From: Marasmius tenuissimus
Taxonomy: Eukaryota; Basidiomycota; Agaricomycetes; Agaricales; Marasmiaceae
Direction of reading: 5' to 3'
DNA: 64,000 bases
Assembly (NCBI GenBank): GCA_029532415.1
Contig: JAQOTA010000053.1
Span: 1,550,001 to 1,614,000, forward strand
Part shown: positions 1 through 10,964 of the stretch, piece after piece
Numbering within the stretch: the first letter of the stretch is position 1
How the letters are laid out: every line of letters starts with the position of its first letter
Position numbers and translations under genes: made by a program
Notes under the pieces: model-generated
The model's input: the letters and a program-made list of their open reading frames with translations, nothing else
Databases searched by the model: none
Told to the model about the DNA's origin: nothing

Positions 1-719
1 GTTCCGTCACAACACCAGAGGAACGTAAGGCAATCCCCGCGCTCTCCACAATCTCCTCTGATTCCCAGCCCAACTCTGCCTCGAAACCGCGTCCGAGTCG
101 TGAGCCAACCCTCATGGATATCACCACTTATCAAAAGGTCTCCAGACGGAGCCTGGAACCAAGCCCCGTGGATACTGGAGATGACCACGATCGACCTCGA
201 TTCGACGACATCACTATGGACGTCGACATTGACCATGTCACTATGAGTTCTCAATCTGCAAATCCACTTTCTGATGTCGCCGACGTTTCAATGGATATTG
301 ATGATCCTGATATTATCATGATAGATTTAATACCTCCTCCACCTTCCACGACCCGTCCCTCGCCAGCGGCGGTTTCTAGAAGTTGTGATCACGGAGCATA
401 TTACCGGAATACTCCGAGAAATCCACCTCTGCCATCCACTGGGACCCCGGTTGTCTCTCACGATGATACTTACGCTCCCGTAGCTCCTCCCGTTGGAAAG
501 CCTATTCCAGTCCCACAGCTTTCACTCGACACTTTCCCTGCACCTCCCATGAGCACTGCTTCTAAGTACCCGACCCACTACTCAGCCGACTGTCGGCGGA
601 TCCCAACACAGAACATGGAATCTCAGACCCCCTTCCTGTCCGTTCCTTCGAGTCTGAGTGAAATTGATCATCCTGCGGTCTCCCAAACGGTCAATCAGAT
701 CTCGGCCGCTTCCAGCTAA
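1..719 (+). CDS. 3' part of an unrecognised Pro/Ser/Asp-rich protein
   Basis: The plus frame ending in TAA at 717-719 is open to the first base of the window, so the gene starts upstream. The visible part is low complexity: Ser/Pro-rich first, then a repetitive acidic stretch with Met-Asp-Val/Ile-Asp units (about 220-330), then Pro-rich sequence to the end. No domain or catalytic motif is visible, and it looks intrinsically disordered. The long open frame and its regular acidic composition argue for coding, but the function is unknown. An internal ATG lies at 114; because the frame is open before it, it is probably not the true start. Confidence 0.45.
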   Translation, partial: SVTTPEERKAIPALSTISSDSQPNSASKPRPSREPTLMDITTYQKVSRRSLEPSPVDTGDDHDRPRFDDITMDVDIDHVTMSSQSANPLSDVADVSMDIDDPDIIMIDLIPPPPSTTRPSPAAVSRSCDHGAYYRNTPRNPPLPSTGTPVVSHDDTYAPVAPPVGKPIPVPQLSLDTFPAPPMSTASKYPTHYSADCRRIPTQNMESQTPFLSVPSSLSEIDHPAVSQTVNQISAASS

Positions 720-2058
720 CTTCATAATCGTAGGCCACCCCCGAAAATTGCCTGCTGACGAATCCGTTCACACCCCGCGATGATATCACCCGCTACGCCG
801 TTAGTACACCCACTGAGAACTACAATAGGATGCACCTGGTACGCGGAAATTCAACACGGAAAGTTGAAACTGGTGATTAAAAGTGAAATATACATGCACC
901 TTTCTGTGCCTACGACCCTACGACATCAAGAACCACCACAATGTAGGACTACCAGGTTCCAGTGAATCTACTGTATAGGTACTCTCAATAGGTGATTGCT
1001 GAGAGGGAGTGACGAGGGAAGGTTTGACGTTGTTGAGAGAGGTGGGAGAAGCGTGGGGTGGAAAACGTTTGTCAGCAGGCAATTTTCGGGGGTGGCCTAC
1101 GATTATGAAGTTAGCTGTCAGTCAACCCACCGGCGTCAATGCTCTCCTCAGCAACACCGCCCACGCCACATCCGGCATTATCACCAATTTTTGGAGTTCA
1201 GCAAAGTTCGCATAATCCATGTTTGCCCATGCATCCTGCCAAACCTCCGGAGCCAGAGAGGCGGGCCCATTATATGTGTGGCGGCCGCCTTAATCCCAGT
1301 CAACCGTCTCCAACTTGCACAGTAGGGCGTGTCGATCGCAGAAAATCAATGCTTCTTTCGACTGTCCTGCGGGATGTGGTAACCGACAGCTCTTTAGCAT
1401 GGGTATTATACCCCTCACGGCGTATCAACCCGAGGAAGACGATAGACGTCGATATTGACCTGAAAGCTCGGCTGTCCGTTGCTCATTTACTGCCAAGGCC
1501 TCGTTCCCGCCTTCGGCGGATTATGGAGAAGGAAAGCGTCCCAAAGGTCGACAGAGTTTGCCCAACCTTACAAGATCTTTGTCTGCGTGCATGCATTCTA
1601 GTCAAAGACGTTTCGCTGTAGTATGTGCGTGAAGCCCGGACATTCCTGCTCATTTTGCACCCCAGGGGCTGCTTGAATGGTTTTGCCTTGAAATTTGACG
1701 TCGAATCGCACCTTAACTGCTATGTGCTGTGTTTTATTGACAGTGACAGTCCAACTACTAAGTATGTTCAAGATGCATACCTAGCGTCTTATCGTGTGTG
1801 CTCACCCGAGTTGGATGCTCCGGCCCATAAGTTGACAGAGGAATGCACGCACAGCGCAGGCTTGAGTATGGGTGTACATCCTTAAGGCATAAGTACGTCA
1901 ATCCGTAACCAGTGCTAAGTATTAATCCAGGATCCAGAATGACCTATACATACAGTAATCATAAAGGTCCACAGTAAAGTGTGGTGGGGTACATAAGAAA
2001 ATTACTCTAAAAACCTTGTATAGATGCGACACTAAATGCGAACTTTACTTACCATCGA
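720..2058. other. intergenic stretch without a recognisable gene
   Basis: Plus-strand open frames at about 1139-1621 and 1625-1885 were read. They contain no family motif, no convincing splice-joined domain and irregular composition. This is probably 3' flank of the gene before it and downstream flank of the monooxygenase. Confidence 0.4.
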
Positions 2059-4055
2059 CTAATGTACCCCGTTAACAGGAACTTCCACGAACTGCATGGG
2101 TTTTGCCCAAGTTAGCCACCACTCATCAACGGCATCCACCGGGTCGTAGCTGAATGCTTCCAGGTAACCTCCCCATGCCTCTGCCAGAGTTTCATCGTCC
2201 GCTCCCTCCAGGTGGAGAGTCATATTCAATGCCATATCTCTACCGTCTCTGTGCGGTCCCGGTGGCAACGAAACAACTGCTGTGCCCCTGTATTCCTGTT
2301 CCTCTATCTGTCGCGTGCGCTTTTGGCGAATCTGGTCATAACCACTGAAAAGGAGCGGAACTTGATCTCGAGATGTTATGCGTGAGAATAGGCGACCAAG
2401 GGTGAATGCATCTTCTAACTGCATAGACAGACGATATGAGAAACTTGGAACGAAGAGCTAGTGAGATTGTTCAACGTACGGCGCATGATCTGGTGCGAGA
2501 CGAGGTACGATCGGTAAATGTTGACACTGGGTAAGGAAGATACAAACTCACGCATTGTGCGTTGCACATGGTGGCAGGTAATGGGCAGCATCTCCGATGA
2601 CCATGACTGAATGCGTCGAATCAGTGAATCTTGTTATGTAGTCTGTGTGTTGCAAAGACCAGCGGCACGACGAAGCCTTTCGAACGAGTTTCTGCAGCCT
2701 ATTTCAAGTCTCGCCGTCAGACATGTATCATGAAGTGGCCCTGAAGCAACATGCCTGGGATGATACTCCGTCAACTTCTTCTCCAAGGTTGTGACTGGTA
2801 CAGATTCACGCCAATCGGTATCCAAATCTTGTGGGGAGGCGTTGACGCTGACAAGGGCGACACCATACAAATCGGGTCCATACTACATCTCGGACGTTAG
2901 TCTGTTCGATACCTGAACATCACTAATGCTCTACTCACACATGCTCCGGATAAAGTGTGTCCGCTGCCGGCCCAGAGAACGTACTGATGAGAACTATGAG
3001 GCCAAGATCATAAAGCTTGATTATTGGTGGAGCTTACCCGATCATCTTTAGTGAGATAGGCCAGTTCGGGGTCATTCTCCAAATCCGAGGTGGGTACGTC
3101 GAGTGATACTCTGCAAGAGGTTGTTACTTCGTGAATGTCTGAGCGTAAGGAGATGAGAGCGTACGCCAATATGTATCGTTGTTCTCGCTCGGTCGAGGAG
3201 CGGAGTTCTTCAAATTCATCTTCTGAATCAGATTCTTCCGAAGCAACAACTCGCCGAACGACACTGCCTTTCCCATCCGCGCCGACGACCTACAGTAGGC
3301 AATCAATGATTGACTACAAAAGAAGCCGTGGAGAGTCTTACTATGTCTGCACTGAGTCTTGTCCCGATCTCTGACACGACGGTAGGCGGGTGATTGAAGT
3401 CGACCAATACTTCTTTGACTTCGAAACCGTACTTGATCTGAACCCCAACGTCTCGACAAATTTTGGAGAGGTGAGATACTAGATCAGCATACTTGACAGG
3501 AACATTAGTGAACCAGCCAAATCTGACGCTGAAAGACGCACCGAAATGAAATAGAAGTCGCTCCCCAAGTCACTCATAACCTCCTCGAGGAACACCATCT
3601 GGCCGAGAAGTTCTAGCGTCTCTCCTACAAGTATTGTCGGTTGGATCTATTCGCTGACCCGAAGCCATAGATATCTCACCGGATACAAATGACACCCTGC
3701 GTGTGACTTGAGACTTTAAAGCCATATGATCTCATGGAGTATAACACGAACCCAGAACACCAAGATCCCTTCTCCTTCAGTAAATCCATCACTCCTGGCA
3801 AGGTTGCTAGTGAGCGTGTCACATTCGGTGGAATTCTCAACGAGCCATTGCATCCGTTCTACACCGTAGTCAATCAGGATCAGGATCAACCCACGTCTAG
3901 TTCACTACTGTACTCACCTCTACCCCGTGGGCTGCTTTTTCTACCACAACAACTTCATGCCCATTTTTTCGCAAGAGATACGCAGAACAGAGACCGGAAA
4001 CACTGGCGCCGACAACAACGAATCGAAGGGGAACAGTTTGAGAACGAGAAGTCAT
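2059..4055 (-). CDS. FAD-dependent monooxygenase (salicylate hydroxylase-like, group A flavoprotein)
   Basis: A multi-exon gene on the minus strand, start ATG at 4055-4053 and TAG stop at 2061-2059. The N-terminus carries the dinucleotide-binding fold, VVVGASVSGLCSAYLL ending in VVVVEK, the GxSxxG variant common in this family. The next exon (about 3850-3720) reads IPPNVTRSL. Further on are the DG-type motif ADIVVGADGKGSVVRR, joined across an intron near 3330-3300, and the second FAD motif VMVIGDAAHYLPP near 2600-2565. The last exon begins with MQLEDAFTLGRLFSR and ends in a Trp/Pro-rich tail. Such enzymes use NAD(P)H and O2 to hydroxylate or epoxidise small molecules; the substrate is not evident. 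It is the downstream member of a same-strand trio with a UbiA-type gene and a P450, which suggests a tailoring role in a terpenoid or meroterpenoid pathway (inference). Some exon borders between 2.9 and 3.9 kb are uncertain. Confidence 0.85.
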
Positions 4056-5743
4056 GATGGTGAGGGAGGGAGGATTTTCAGAAGTCTGAACCCGGTCCAC
4101 CATAGGGAAGCCTAATTATGTACATGCAGCCGCCTGTTGCTCGCCCATCATCCATCACCGATTCGGATGATGATATGATAACATCTTTCTCCGAAAGTGA
4201 ACAGAGGGACAACGAACAAACAACGAACAAAAATTCAAAAAAAAAAGAAAAATGAGTCCCCGTGTCCCACGACAACCTTCGTGGGAAAGGTCCTTCCGCA
4301 CCTTCCGAACCGGACCTGGACTGTGCAATCCTATGCAAAGGACTGTAATGGTGAACTGCGACTTCGCAAACGGTTCCACACAAAGATGATCTTCTCTCCG
4401 ATGAAGAACATCATAGAAATCCTCAAAAACAGGTCCGGAAAAGGAACAATCTTGTAGAAAGGGCTTGGAGACCGCACTCGAATGAACTTTCGATCAGAAG
4501 GGGGTCCTACTAATTCTAATTCCAGGGCCGCGAGAGGCCGCGCTATCAGTCACATTCAACATGCAAAATCTGGGCAGAACCCTTTAATTACATGCATAAA
4601 ATAAAGACAGCGGCGTCTTCCCAAATTCGCTAGACTCTAGCTGTCCATACATGACCTGGTGGTTTCTGTGTGAACATGATGTGATACTACTATACTCCCG
4701 TAGGTTCTTGATCAACCGTGACCTACTGGTACCATTGCGTGGGACATACCACCTCTGGAGTATCGTCTTCGTGGACTCATCGGAATTTCAAGGGATCAAG
4801 GGCATGCCAGTATGGACAGGGACACGAGATGCCGCCTAGCCGGCTTGCAGGTCGTCTACCATTCGGTCTCCTATATCCCGCTGGACTCTCGTCGCTCGAC
4901 CCCGACATCACCAGTCCGAGTAAGTAAAACACCACGAAGTTCGTACAGCGAGCCCGGAGTTGTGTTTTCGTGTCGCACGCATGCCCCGGCGGTCCTTTAC
5001 GCTGTCGTCCTGGGAAAGAGTCCCTGTTTGAAGTGAGATTCAGACAAGTGTCTGCCTTGGGTCACCTTGAGTGAACTCTTGCAGCGCTTTCGAACGCCGG
5101 CGTGAGAGACATAATTTGAAGAGATGCAGCTCATTGAACGGGGTGAACACAAAGTTGCCTCAGTGACCCAGGCCGACGAGGTTCAGCATCGCGTCCTGAT
5201 CCGATTCTCTCGCAGCAAACACGAATAAATCGAGAAATTAGAGATCTACACGGAGAAGCTTTCTGCTCTAGATAGCCTTGAATACCCTCCAGACTGAACA
5301 ACGAAAGCGAGCTCTGAGTACTTGAGTCCTCACGGCGGTCAACCTATGCAGTCAGACGTGCCCGGACTACTCATCTGAGCAGTTTGTAACAGAGCAATAC
5401 CACGAGCGCTTCAAAATTCACTTCTTGTACACGCTGTAATTGGGGGTGACGATCCATGATTCACAATTGTTAACTATATTAATATGAGAACGCGCCTCAC
5501 AAAGTATACGGAAAGATGTAATGCTTTTGATGGTTCTACTCTATGGTCATTGTCAAGATCCGTCCTGGCGCCGGCGATAGCGCTACATGTCCGGTGTACC
5601 GTAACCGTCACAATGAGTAGTCAGGACTATTAATCATTAGAACCCACCTGATAGTGTTACAGTATTACAACGTGTTACAGTCCGCCAGGGGGAGCGAGTG
5701 AATGGCGCCGAGCAGGACGAGGGTCGAATCACTGCCGTGATCA
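4056..5743. other. intergenic stretch, no gene seen
   Basis: This 1.7 kb separates the monooxygenase start from the UbiA-1 stop. Only short, unconvincing open frames occur. The first few hundred bases must hold the monooxygenase promoter; an A-rich tract (about 4235-4252) lies in it. Near 5655-5685 are two close TGTTACAG/TTACAACG-like repeats of unknown meaning. Confidence 0.4.
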
Positions 5744-6983
5744 TCAGCGCGACGCAATGTTCAGAAGAAGAGTCCCTCGAGCTTGAATGAAAGGAAGAGT
5801 CCGAGCGACGGTCAACCACAGCTAAAGAGGTCGTTGAGCGGAGTGTCAGGAAATAGAAAAAACTAGGTCACCATATAAACCCTTAGGGATACTTTGTCCT
5901 CCTGCTCGGTCCTTTGGAGCAGTATTCGAAGCGACAGGTATACTCCAAGGAAGAGAAACAACGAGTAGCTATTTGTCGGTAGACCCCAGTACCACCCCAG
6001 CGTCAACGTCCACGCGTTGATCACGAAAGAAGTGATATATCGACTGCCTTCGGGCAAAAGGGTAGGGAAAGTGATCCGTCCCTGCATACGGTCTCCAACT
6101 TCGTCTCGAAAGTCCTTGTGGCGCGATGAGAGAGAAATATGACCTGAGTAGAGCAAAGACTCACTTAGACGTGTATCGTAGTCCATATCAAACCGAGACT
6201 GAGTAGAGGCGCCATCCAGAACGCTTCATTCAGATTGGTGAGTCCTATAGCACATCAGTGAGTCCGAGGGGTTACGAGTACAAACAGCGAAGACACTGAC
6301 CTGCACTGGCGATTTTGGAAGCGCCCATGTCCCAAGAAACTATTCCGATGGCGTTGAGCAGGTTTTTGGAGTACCTGAGCGCGGACATGGAATCAGAGGT
6401 CGTCGTGGAGGAATCACAGAGGAGACCAAGAACCATCGCGCGTCCAACTTGCCTTCGTTGTAGGCCCAAAAGGCTCCCGTGAGCAGGAGTCCAGGAATAA
6501 GAACATGTTGTTGCCAGGATGTGTAGAGGCAGATCGGGACGAGTGACCACCTCAGTGAATAAGTACTTTCCACTGACATCAAGCCGGCGGGAATAGGTCG
6601 ATAAGGTTTGTTCACTGAGTCCTCCTCCGGACTGTACATTTGATTGGCAGCGCAGAACTGGAGGAGGTAGAGCCACACCCATGTCAACAAACGCGTGATA
6701 ACATGAACTCCGGGTGTCCTGGGGGCGCTCAATAGTCCATAATACGTCTAGAAGGACAAGTCAGATCTTTTTTGAACCCCAAGTCTCGATTTGAATAACG
6801 CACCACTGGTAAAACGATCGTCTTGATGTCCGACATAGTGAATGTATACCCAATGCGGGCTACGTTCATGAAAGAGCTCAGAAACGGTCGAGCTGCATCA
6901 GTCCAATAATCCATGGCGAACGGAGCATCGAGGGGAGATAGCCAGGGAACCACGTCCTTCCTGTATCTGCTGCTGACGGCCAT
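5744..6983 (-). CDS. UbiA-superfamily membrane terpene cyclase/prenyltransferase, copy 1 (in-frame stop; possible pseudogene)
   Basis: Six exons can be joined, giving about 320 residues with several hydrophobic helices: ATG at 6983, TGA at 5746-5744. The first Asp-rich region reads NQMYSPEEDSVNKPYRPIPAG, the N-x-E-D form with RPIPxG, instead of the classical NDxxDxxxD. The second reads DFRDEVGDRMQGRITFP (DxxDxxGDRxxGR). Known relatives of this kind include fungal UbiA-type terpene cyclases such as Fma-TC (fumagillin) and EriG (erinacine); they act in membranes on prenyl diphosphates with Mg2+. An almost collinear paralogue lies at 33272-34545. Here the codon just before the strong donor GTGAGT, preceding the second Asp-rich exon, is TAA (6165-6167), where the paralogue has CAA. 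Normal splicing would truncate the protein before its second metal motif. The only nearby rescue is a weak GTCTAA donor six bases upstream, which would drop two residues including a Gln expected to be conserved. All other exons are intact, so decay would be recent. Confidence 0.8.
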
Positions 6984-7155
6984 GGCGACATAAGGGTATA
7001 AAAGTGGGACGAGGTTGGAACATATAATGCATAAGTATCCGGACATAAGTACAACGCTTACGAACTTGGTTCGGGAAGCAGTAGTGACAGCATGGTGGTG
7101 TCGTCAGCCTCCAGCCTGAGTCCTCCGTCCCATCATTTACACAATTAAACTTATG

Positions 7156-7172
7156 GGATCTTCGCCAGACTT
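7156..7172 (-). promoter_or_regulatory. 17-bp upstream block shared with UbiA copy 2
   Basis: The block GGATCTTCGCCAGACTT (plus-strand reading) lies about 175 bp upstream of the copy 1 start. It recurs with one mismatch about 205 bp upstream of copy 2 (34750-34766). It is a conserved remnant of the duplicated promoter; whether it binds a regulator is unknown. Confidence 0.4.
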
Positions 7173-7349
7173 GTCGATTTGGTATCGATGGGCATTTTTG
7201 GGCGTTGGCTTGACCCTATAAGGAGCACATAGGCTGGGATTGGGAGTGGGAGTGGGAAGCGTGATGGGAGGACTTGAGACCGGGGAAAGAAGTTAGGAAC
7301 TCAACAAGATATATGAAATTGATTGCCAAGATGGCTAGAGTTTCTAAAG

Positions 7350-7369
7350 CCGATGGGGACCCGCTTAAA
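7350..7369 (-). promoter_or_regulatory. 20-bp upstream block shared with UbiA copy 2
   Basis: The plus-strand block CCGATGGGGACCCGCTTAAA matches 34905-34924 at 18 of 20 bases and has the same order and similar spacing relative to the start codon. It shows that the duplication reaches at least 370 bp upstream of the gene. Confidence 0.35.
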
Positions 7370-7372
7370 AGA

Positions 7373-8058
7373 ATACAATGTTACATTGCTGTAACATGGT
7401 ACTTACCTTTCAATATAGCACCCTACAACACCCTATGGCCCTGCACAGACGGTTACAAGGTACCCGAACCTCCGACCTGGTTCCAACCTTCCATATTCGT
7501 CGGATTAGTGGCGGAACAACCTCTAACGACGCGGCCTACGAGGGTCTATGGTGTAATCAGTCCTATGACGAATTCGCGAATCCTCTTCCCTGCAGCAGAG
7601 GAAAACAAATTCCCGACTTCTGATTGAATATTCTAGCCTGGAATCTCCTCAAATTTCGAAAGTCTGGCCCGCGGTATGATGTATTTTCCATCACGGCCTA
7701 TAGGCCTTGGTTGCTCCCTTGAGCTTTGATAGGGCTTTTGTTTGTGTGATTCTGGAATGCTGAGATAGAAGGCGGGACCCCTGATCGACCAATGTTTGGG
7801 ATGCTGCATATGGGACGGAGTTTCGAATTTCTGGGTGCCTGTGGGTGTAGGTAGGTATCTCTACCCTTTCCGGTGGCTACCGGGCGTCCGAGGGTCTCCG
7901 AGGATGAGGTCCATAACGTTCGGGGAGAAGGTGTTGGCGGAGTAAAACAAGGCGTCGCGTTGTATGTAGGTCCTTGATGTGATTACAGAAATTCATGTAG
8001 TACATCGTACGATAAAATGGCATGGCGCGTTCGTGATTAAAGAGAGTATTAGACGGGA
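7373..8058. other. intergenic stretch between UbiA copy 1 and P450-A
   Basis: No coding motif was found. A plus-strand open frame crosses 7274-7627 but has no family features and overlaps the duplicated promoter blocks, so it is not called as a gene. The region should hold the P450-A 3' end and the distal UbiA-1 promoter. Confidence 0.4.
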
Positions 8059-10135
8059 TCAAAATGATACTCCTTTGGCGTCCAAAGAGTGACGAATGAC
8101 GGTTCCAACATCTGACGATCGGGGACGTATTTCGCAAGAGAAGGGCTCGGGCCGACTGGTTTCAAGCGATTGAGAACGGAAAGTTCGAGAAAACAAGGGA
8201 TACACGCACACGACAAGGCCAGTATCGATGCATGCAGATGGATCCGGTATTATGGGGTTTCCTGAATCGTCCTTGGGAAACGACACATTCGTGGCCCAGA
8301 GGATACAGGCGGTCTGAATGAGTAGGCTGTTCTGCGCTACAGCCCTCCCGACGCAGATACTGGTAGATCATGTTAGTATTCCAGAAGCGGCGAGCAAGCA
8401 AGTACCACCGTCTTCCGAATCCAAAGGTGACATGAGACTCATCGTGGGTATCGGGCAGAGGTTTCTTCAATTGACCATCGTCGTTCAGGTGTCTTTCCGG
8501 TCTAAAATCGTCAGCATCTGGGCCCCAAACTTCAGGATCGTGATTCAAAGCCCTATCGAGAACAGTTTAACAACCAGACGAGGTAAGAAACCATAGGACA
8601 TACCAAACGTTGGCAATAACAACGGTATCTTTCGAAAGATAGAACCCTTCGTAGTAGTCATCGGTATTCAGACGGTGAGGAACGCCTACGCCGGCGGATA
8701 TTAGAGAAGGTTAAACGCGCGACCAGTACATTCTCACCTAACGGCGCTATTCCATGCCACCGCATGATCTCGGTGACCAAGGCGCTCACGTATGGCAGCT
8801 GGGGAATGTCCTGTAGAGTTGGCATACGATCTCTCCCCACAATGCTGTCAATTTGAACTTGTGCTTTCTTCTGTATGTCCGGATGCATTGCCATGGCGAG
8901 AAGCATCCACGCCATCTGACCTGATGTCTATACAGCTGTCTTGAGCGTGGTGTCAAAAGTGCGGAATAACGAGATTTCGCCAACCGATTCTCCGCCGACA
9001 GCACTGTAAATCATGGTTAGAAAGAAGCATCCGGTGAGCAACAATCACATACTAGAGACTAGTAGCAGCCCAGGCCGCCTCTTGATCAGTCATACCGAAT
9101 TTTTGTCGATTCTCTATGAAAGTTGAGGCAACGCATGGGGGTTGGGTGCCTTGTTTCTAAGTGGGAGAAGACTGAGAATAGGCGGAGATTGTTGTGTGGT
9201 TTCGTACTGACCATCCGCGCCTCGACCTCAGCAATTTGTTTACCAAAATATATGGAGTACTCCGCAAAATAGTTTTCCGCGAAGCGTCTCCAAGGGCACA
9301 TCCAGCGAGGCAGATGCTTCATCCAAGTGAAATACTCTACCAAGTATGCCCCAGGTGCAGCCGCCGTGAGAAGGCCTGACACGAACTCGTTGGTGCGCCG
9401 AATATTGGGGTCCAGTGAATTCAGTCGGGGGGGAAGGCCGTAGATGACGGAGAGCATTAATGAGTTACTCGCCCGTTGTAGGTGGTCGTCCCAATCGGCA
9501 GGTGTTTGTAAAAGCTGATAACTCAAAATGTAGGCCTCCGCCTCCTGCATCCCACGATAATTGTTGGCGGCGGTTGAACCCATTGTCCTTATAGGTTGAT
9601 GACATTGATGAGAAGGCAATGAGGAGAGGACGAGACTTTGGGACTCACTCATGAGAAGCACGACGCATTTTCTTCCATGTCATGTTCGTATCTATGAGCC
9701 CAATGATCATACCCCCACCCATAAGCTCGCTGGCAACAATCGAACGAGGCCGATCGGAGTAGTTGGCTGGATGATGGTGAGCATAACGTGTTCCATGAAG
9801 GGATAGAGCGATACAATACCAGAACGGCGGTTCAACAAGTCTGCGGCAGCTTTGTGAGTTCCAAGTACGACTGCCTCTGTACCAGCAAGATTGACGCGGT
9901 AAATCGAGCCGAATCTCCTGGACCATTCGGTGAGCTTAGGCCACACCTTCGATCGCGGCATGAGATGCAGATGGCCAATGATTGGGAGAGTTCTTCCAGG
10001 GGAGGGAGGAAGGTGCTTTCGACTGCCGTGCGGAACAATAAACCATAGAACTATTGCTGCAGGGAGGTAGTACCGATAGATACTGGACAAGTCAAGCAAA
10101 TCACGCCAAAGCGTGTGCAGGCTGCCCATGGTCAT
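8059..10135 (-). CDS. cytochrome P450 monooxygenase (P450-A, CYP64/CYP512-like)
   Basis: A multi-exon gene, ATG at 10135 (or the in-frame ATG at 10129) and TGA at 8061-8059. The N-terminus has a hydrophobic membrane anchor (YYLPAAIVLWFIV) and the hinge LPPSPGRTLPIIGHLHLM. Joining exons across an intron near 8965-8930 gives the I-helix GGESTSGQMAWMLLAM, with Glu where Asp is usual. A K-helix region (LVTEIMRWHG) and the FRPERHL segment follow. The haem-binding loop FGFGRRICVGRA is built over an intron, and the C-terminus reads RPEPFSCEIRPRS. All P450 landmarks are present, so it should be an active ER-anchored haem monooxygenase working with P450 reductase. It lies upstream of UbiA copy 1 and the FAD monooxygenase on the same strand, which suggests co-function in terpenoid tailoring (inference). 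Confidence 0.88.
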
Positions 10136-10964
10136 GAATGGTAGCGGGTGTCTAGAGGGGGGTCAGAGGGGGTCCGCGCGTAGGCGTCTTCGTCCAACCA
10201 ATCATTTATTCAGATTGCGGGGGACCGCATTCAGTTTGGTGTCGGAGTAAATATCTTGACAATTTCGTGGGTTCATCTATCAATTGAAGACTCGAACCTG
10301 ATTTACCCGTTGATTAATCCATTTGAATTTTACGCAAGGGTTTTCATGGTTCCAGGGTCCTTTGTGATAGAAGAAACACGTTCCGGCCTATTCCGTCAAT
10401 TCTGTAATGCCAGGTTGTACTTAGCGACGTTGATTGCGTTGACTGCAATACGTAGATCGAGCCGAGCCACTATCGCCTGCAGGCTAGCTCAGCCTAGCCT
10501 GGTCAACCTGCAGCTACCCTTGGCGATTCCAGCTACACTGACACAGTAGTCATCATTGTCAACGTCCTACATTGACCCCGGGCAACGGGACTTCACGGAT
10601 TGGTTCATCCCCAACTCACTTGCTCAAGTGACGGGGTGAGTGTGGGTACCAGACCCTTCCCTCACAGTGACCCTCGGTCACCTGCGAAAAGAGATTGACA
10701 AACTTGACCGTGGATGGTGCAATGGGCAATGGGCATGATCGCATGACGAGAATCGAGGGAGAGGTTAAAGGACCGGCGTATTAAGTAAGCTGTCATTACA
10801 AAATACATTTGTTGAATGTTCTCGACATTTCGTCTCACATGAACGTTCTGAACTCTGAACACGGCTCTCAGTTTTCAACCTCCTGAAGTACCTCCGAATA
10901 GCTCTAATGAACGTGGCCCGAGTCGGACACGCTGCAGCTCGTATACATTTCACCAATTTTTATC
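10136..10964. other. intergenic region between P450-A and the ASCC1-like gene
   Basis: Divergent start codons flank this 0.8 kb. Promoters of both genes must be here. No RNA gene or convincing open frame was seen. A CCAAT-like CCAACCAAT occurs at about 10195-10203. Confidence 0.4.

Noticed and set aside
7274..7627. A plus-strand open frame of 117 codons upstream of UbiA copy 1
   Set aside because: No ATG-initiated family motif, and it overlaps the duplicated promoter; the copy 2 counterpart has a different, non-homologous frame.
8925..8970. An in-frame TAG in the P450-A I-helix region
   Set aside because: It is the 3' end (TGTATAG) of an intron; joining gives the continuous GGESTSGQMAWMLLAM.
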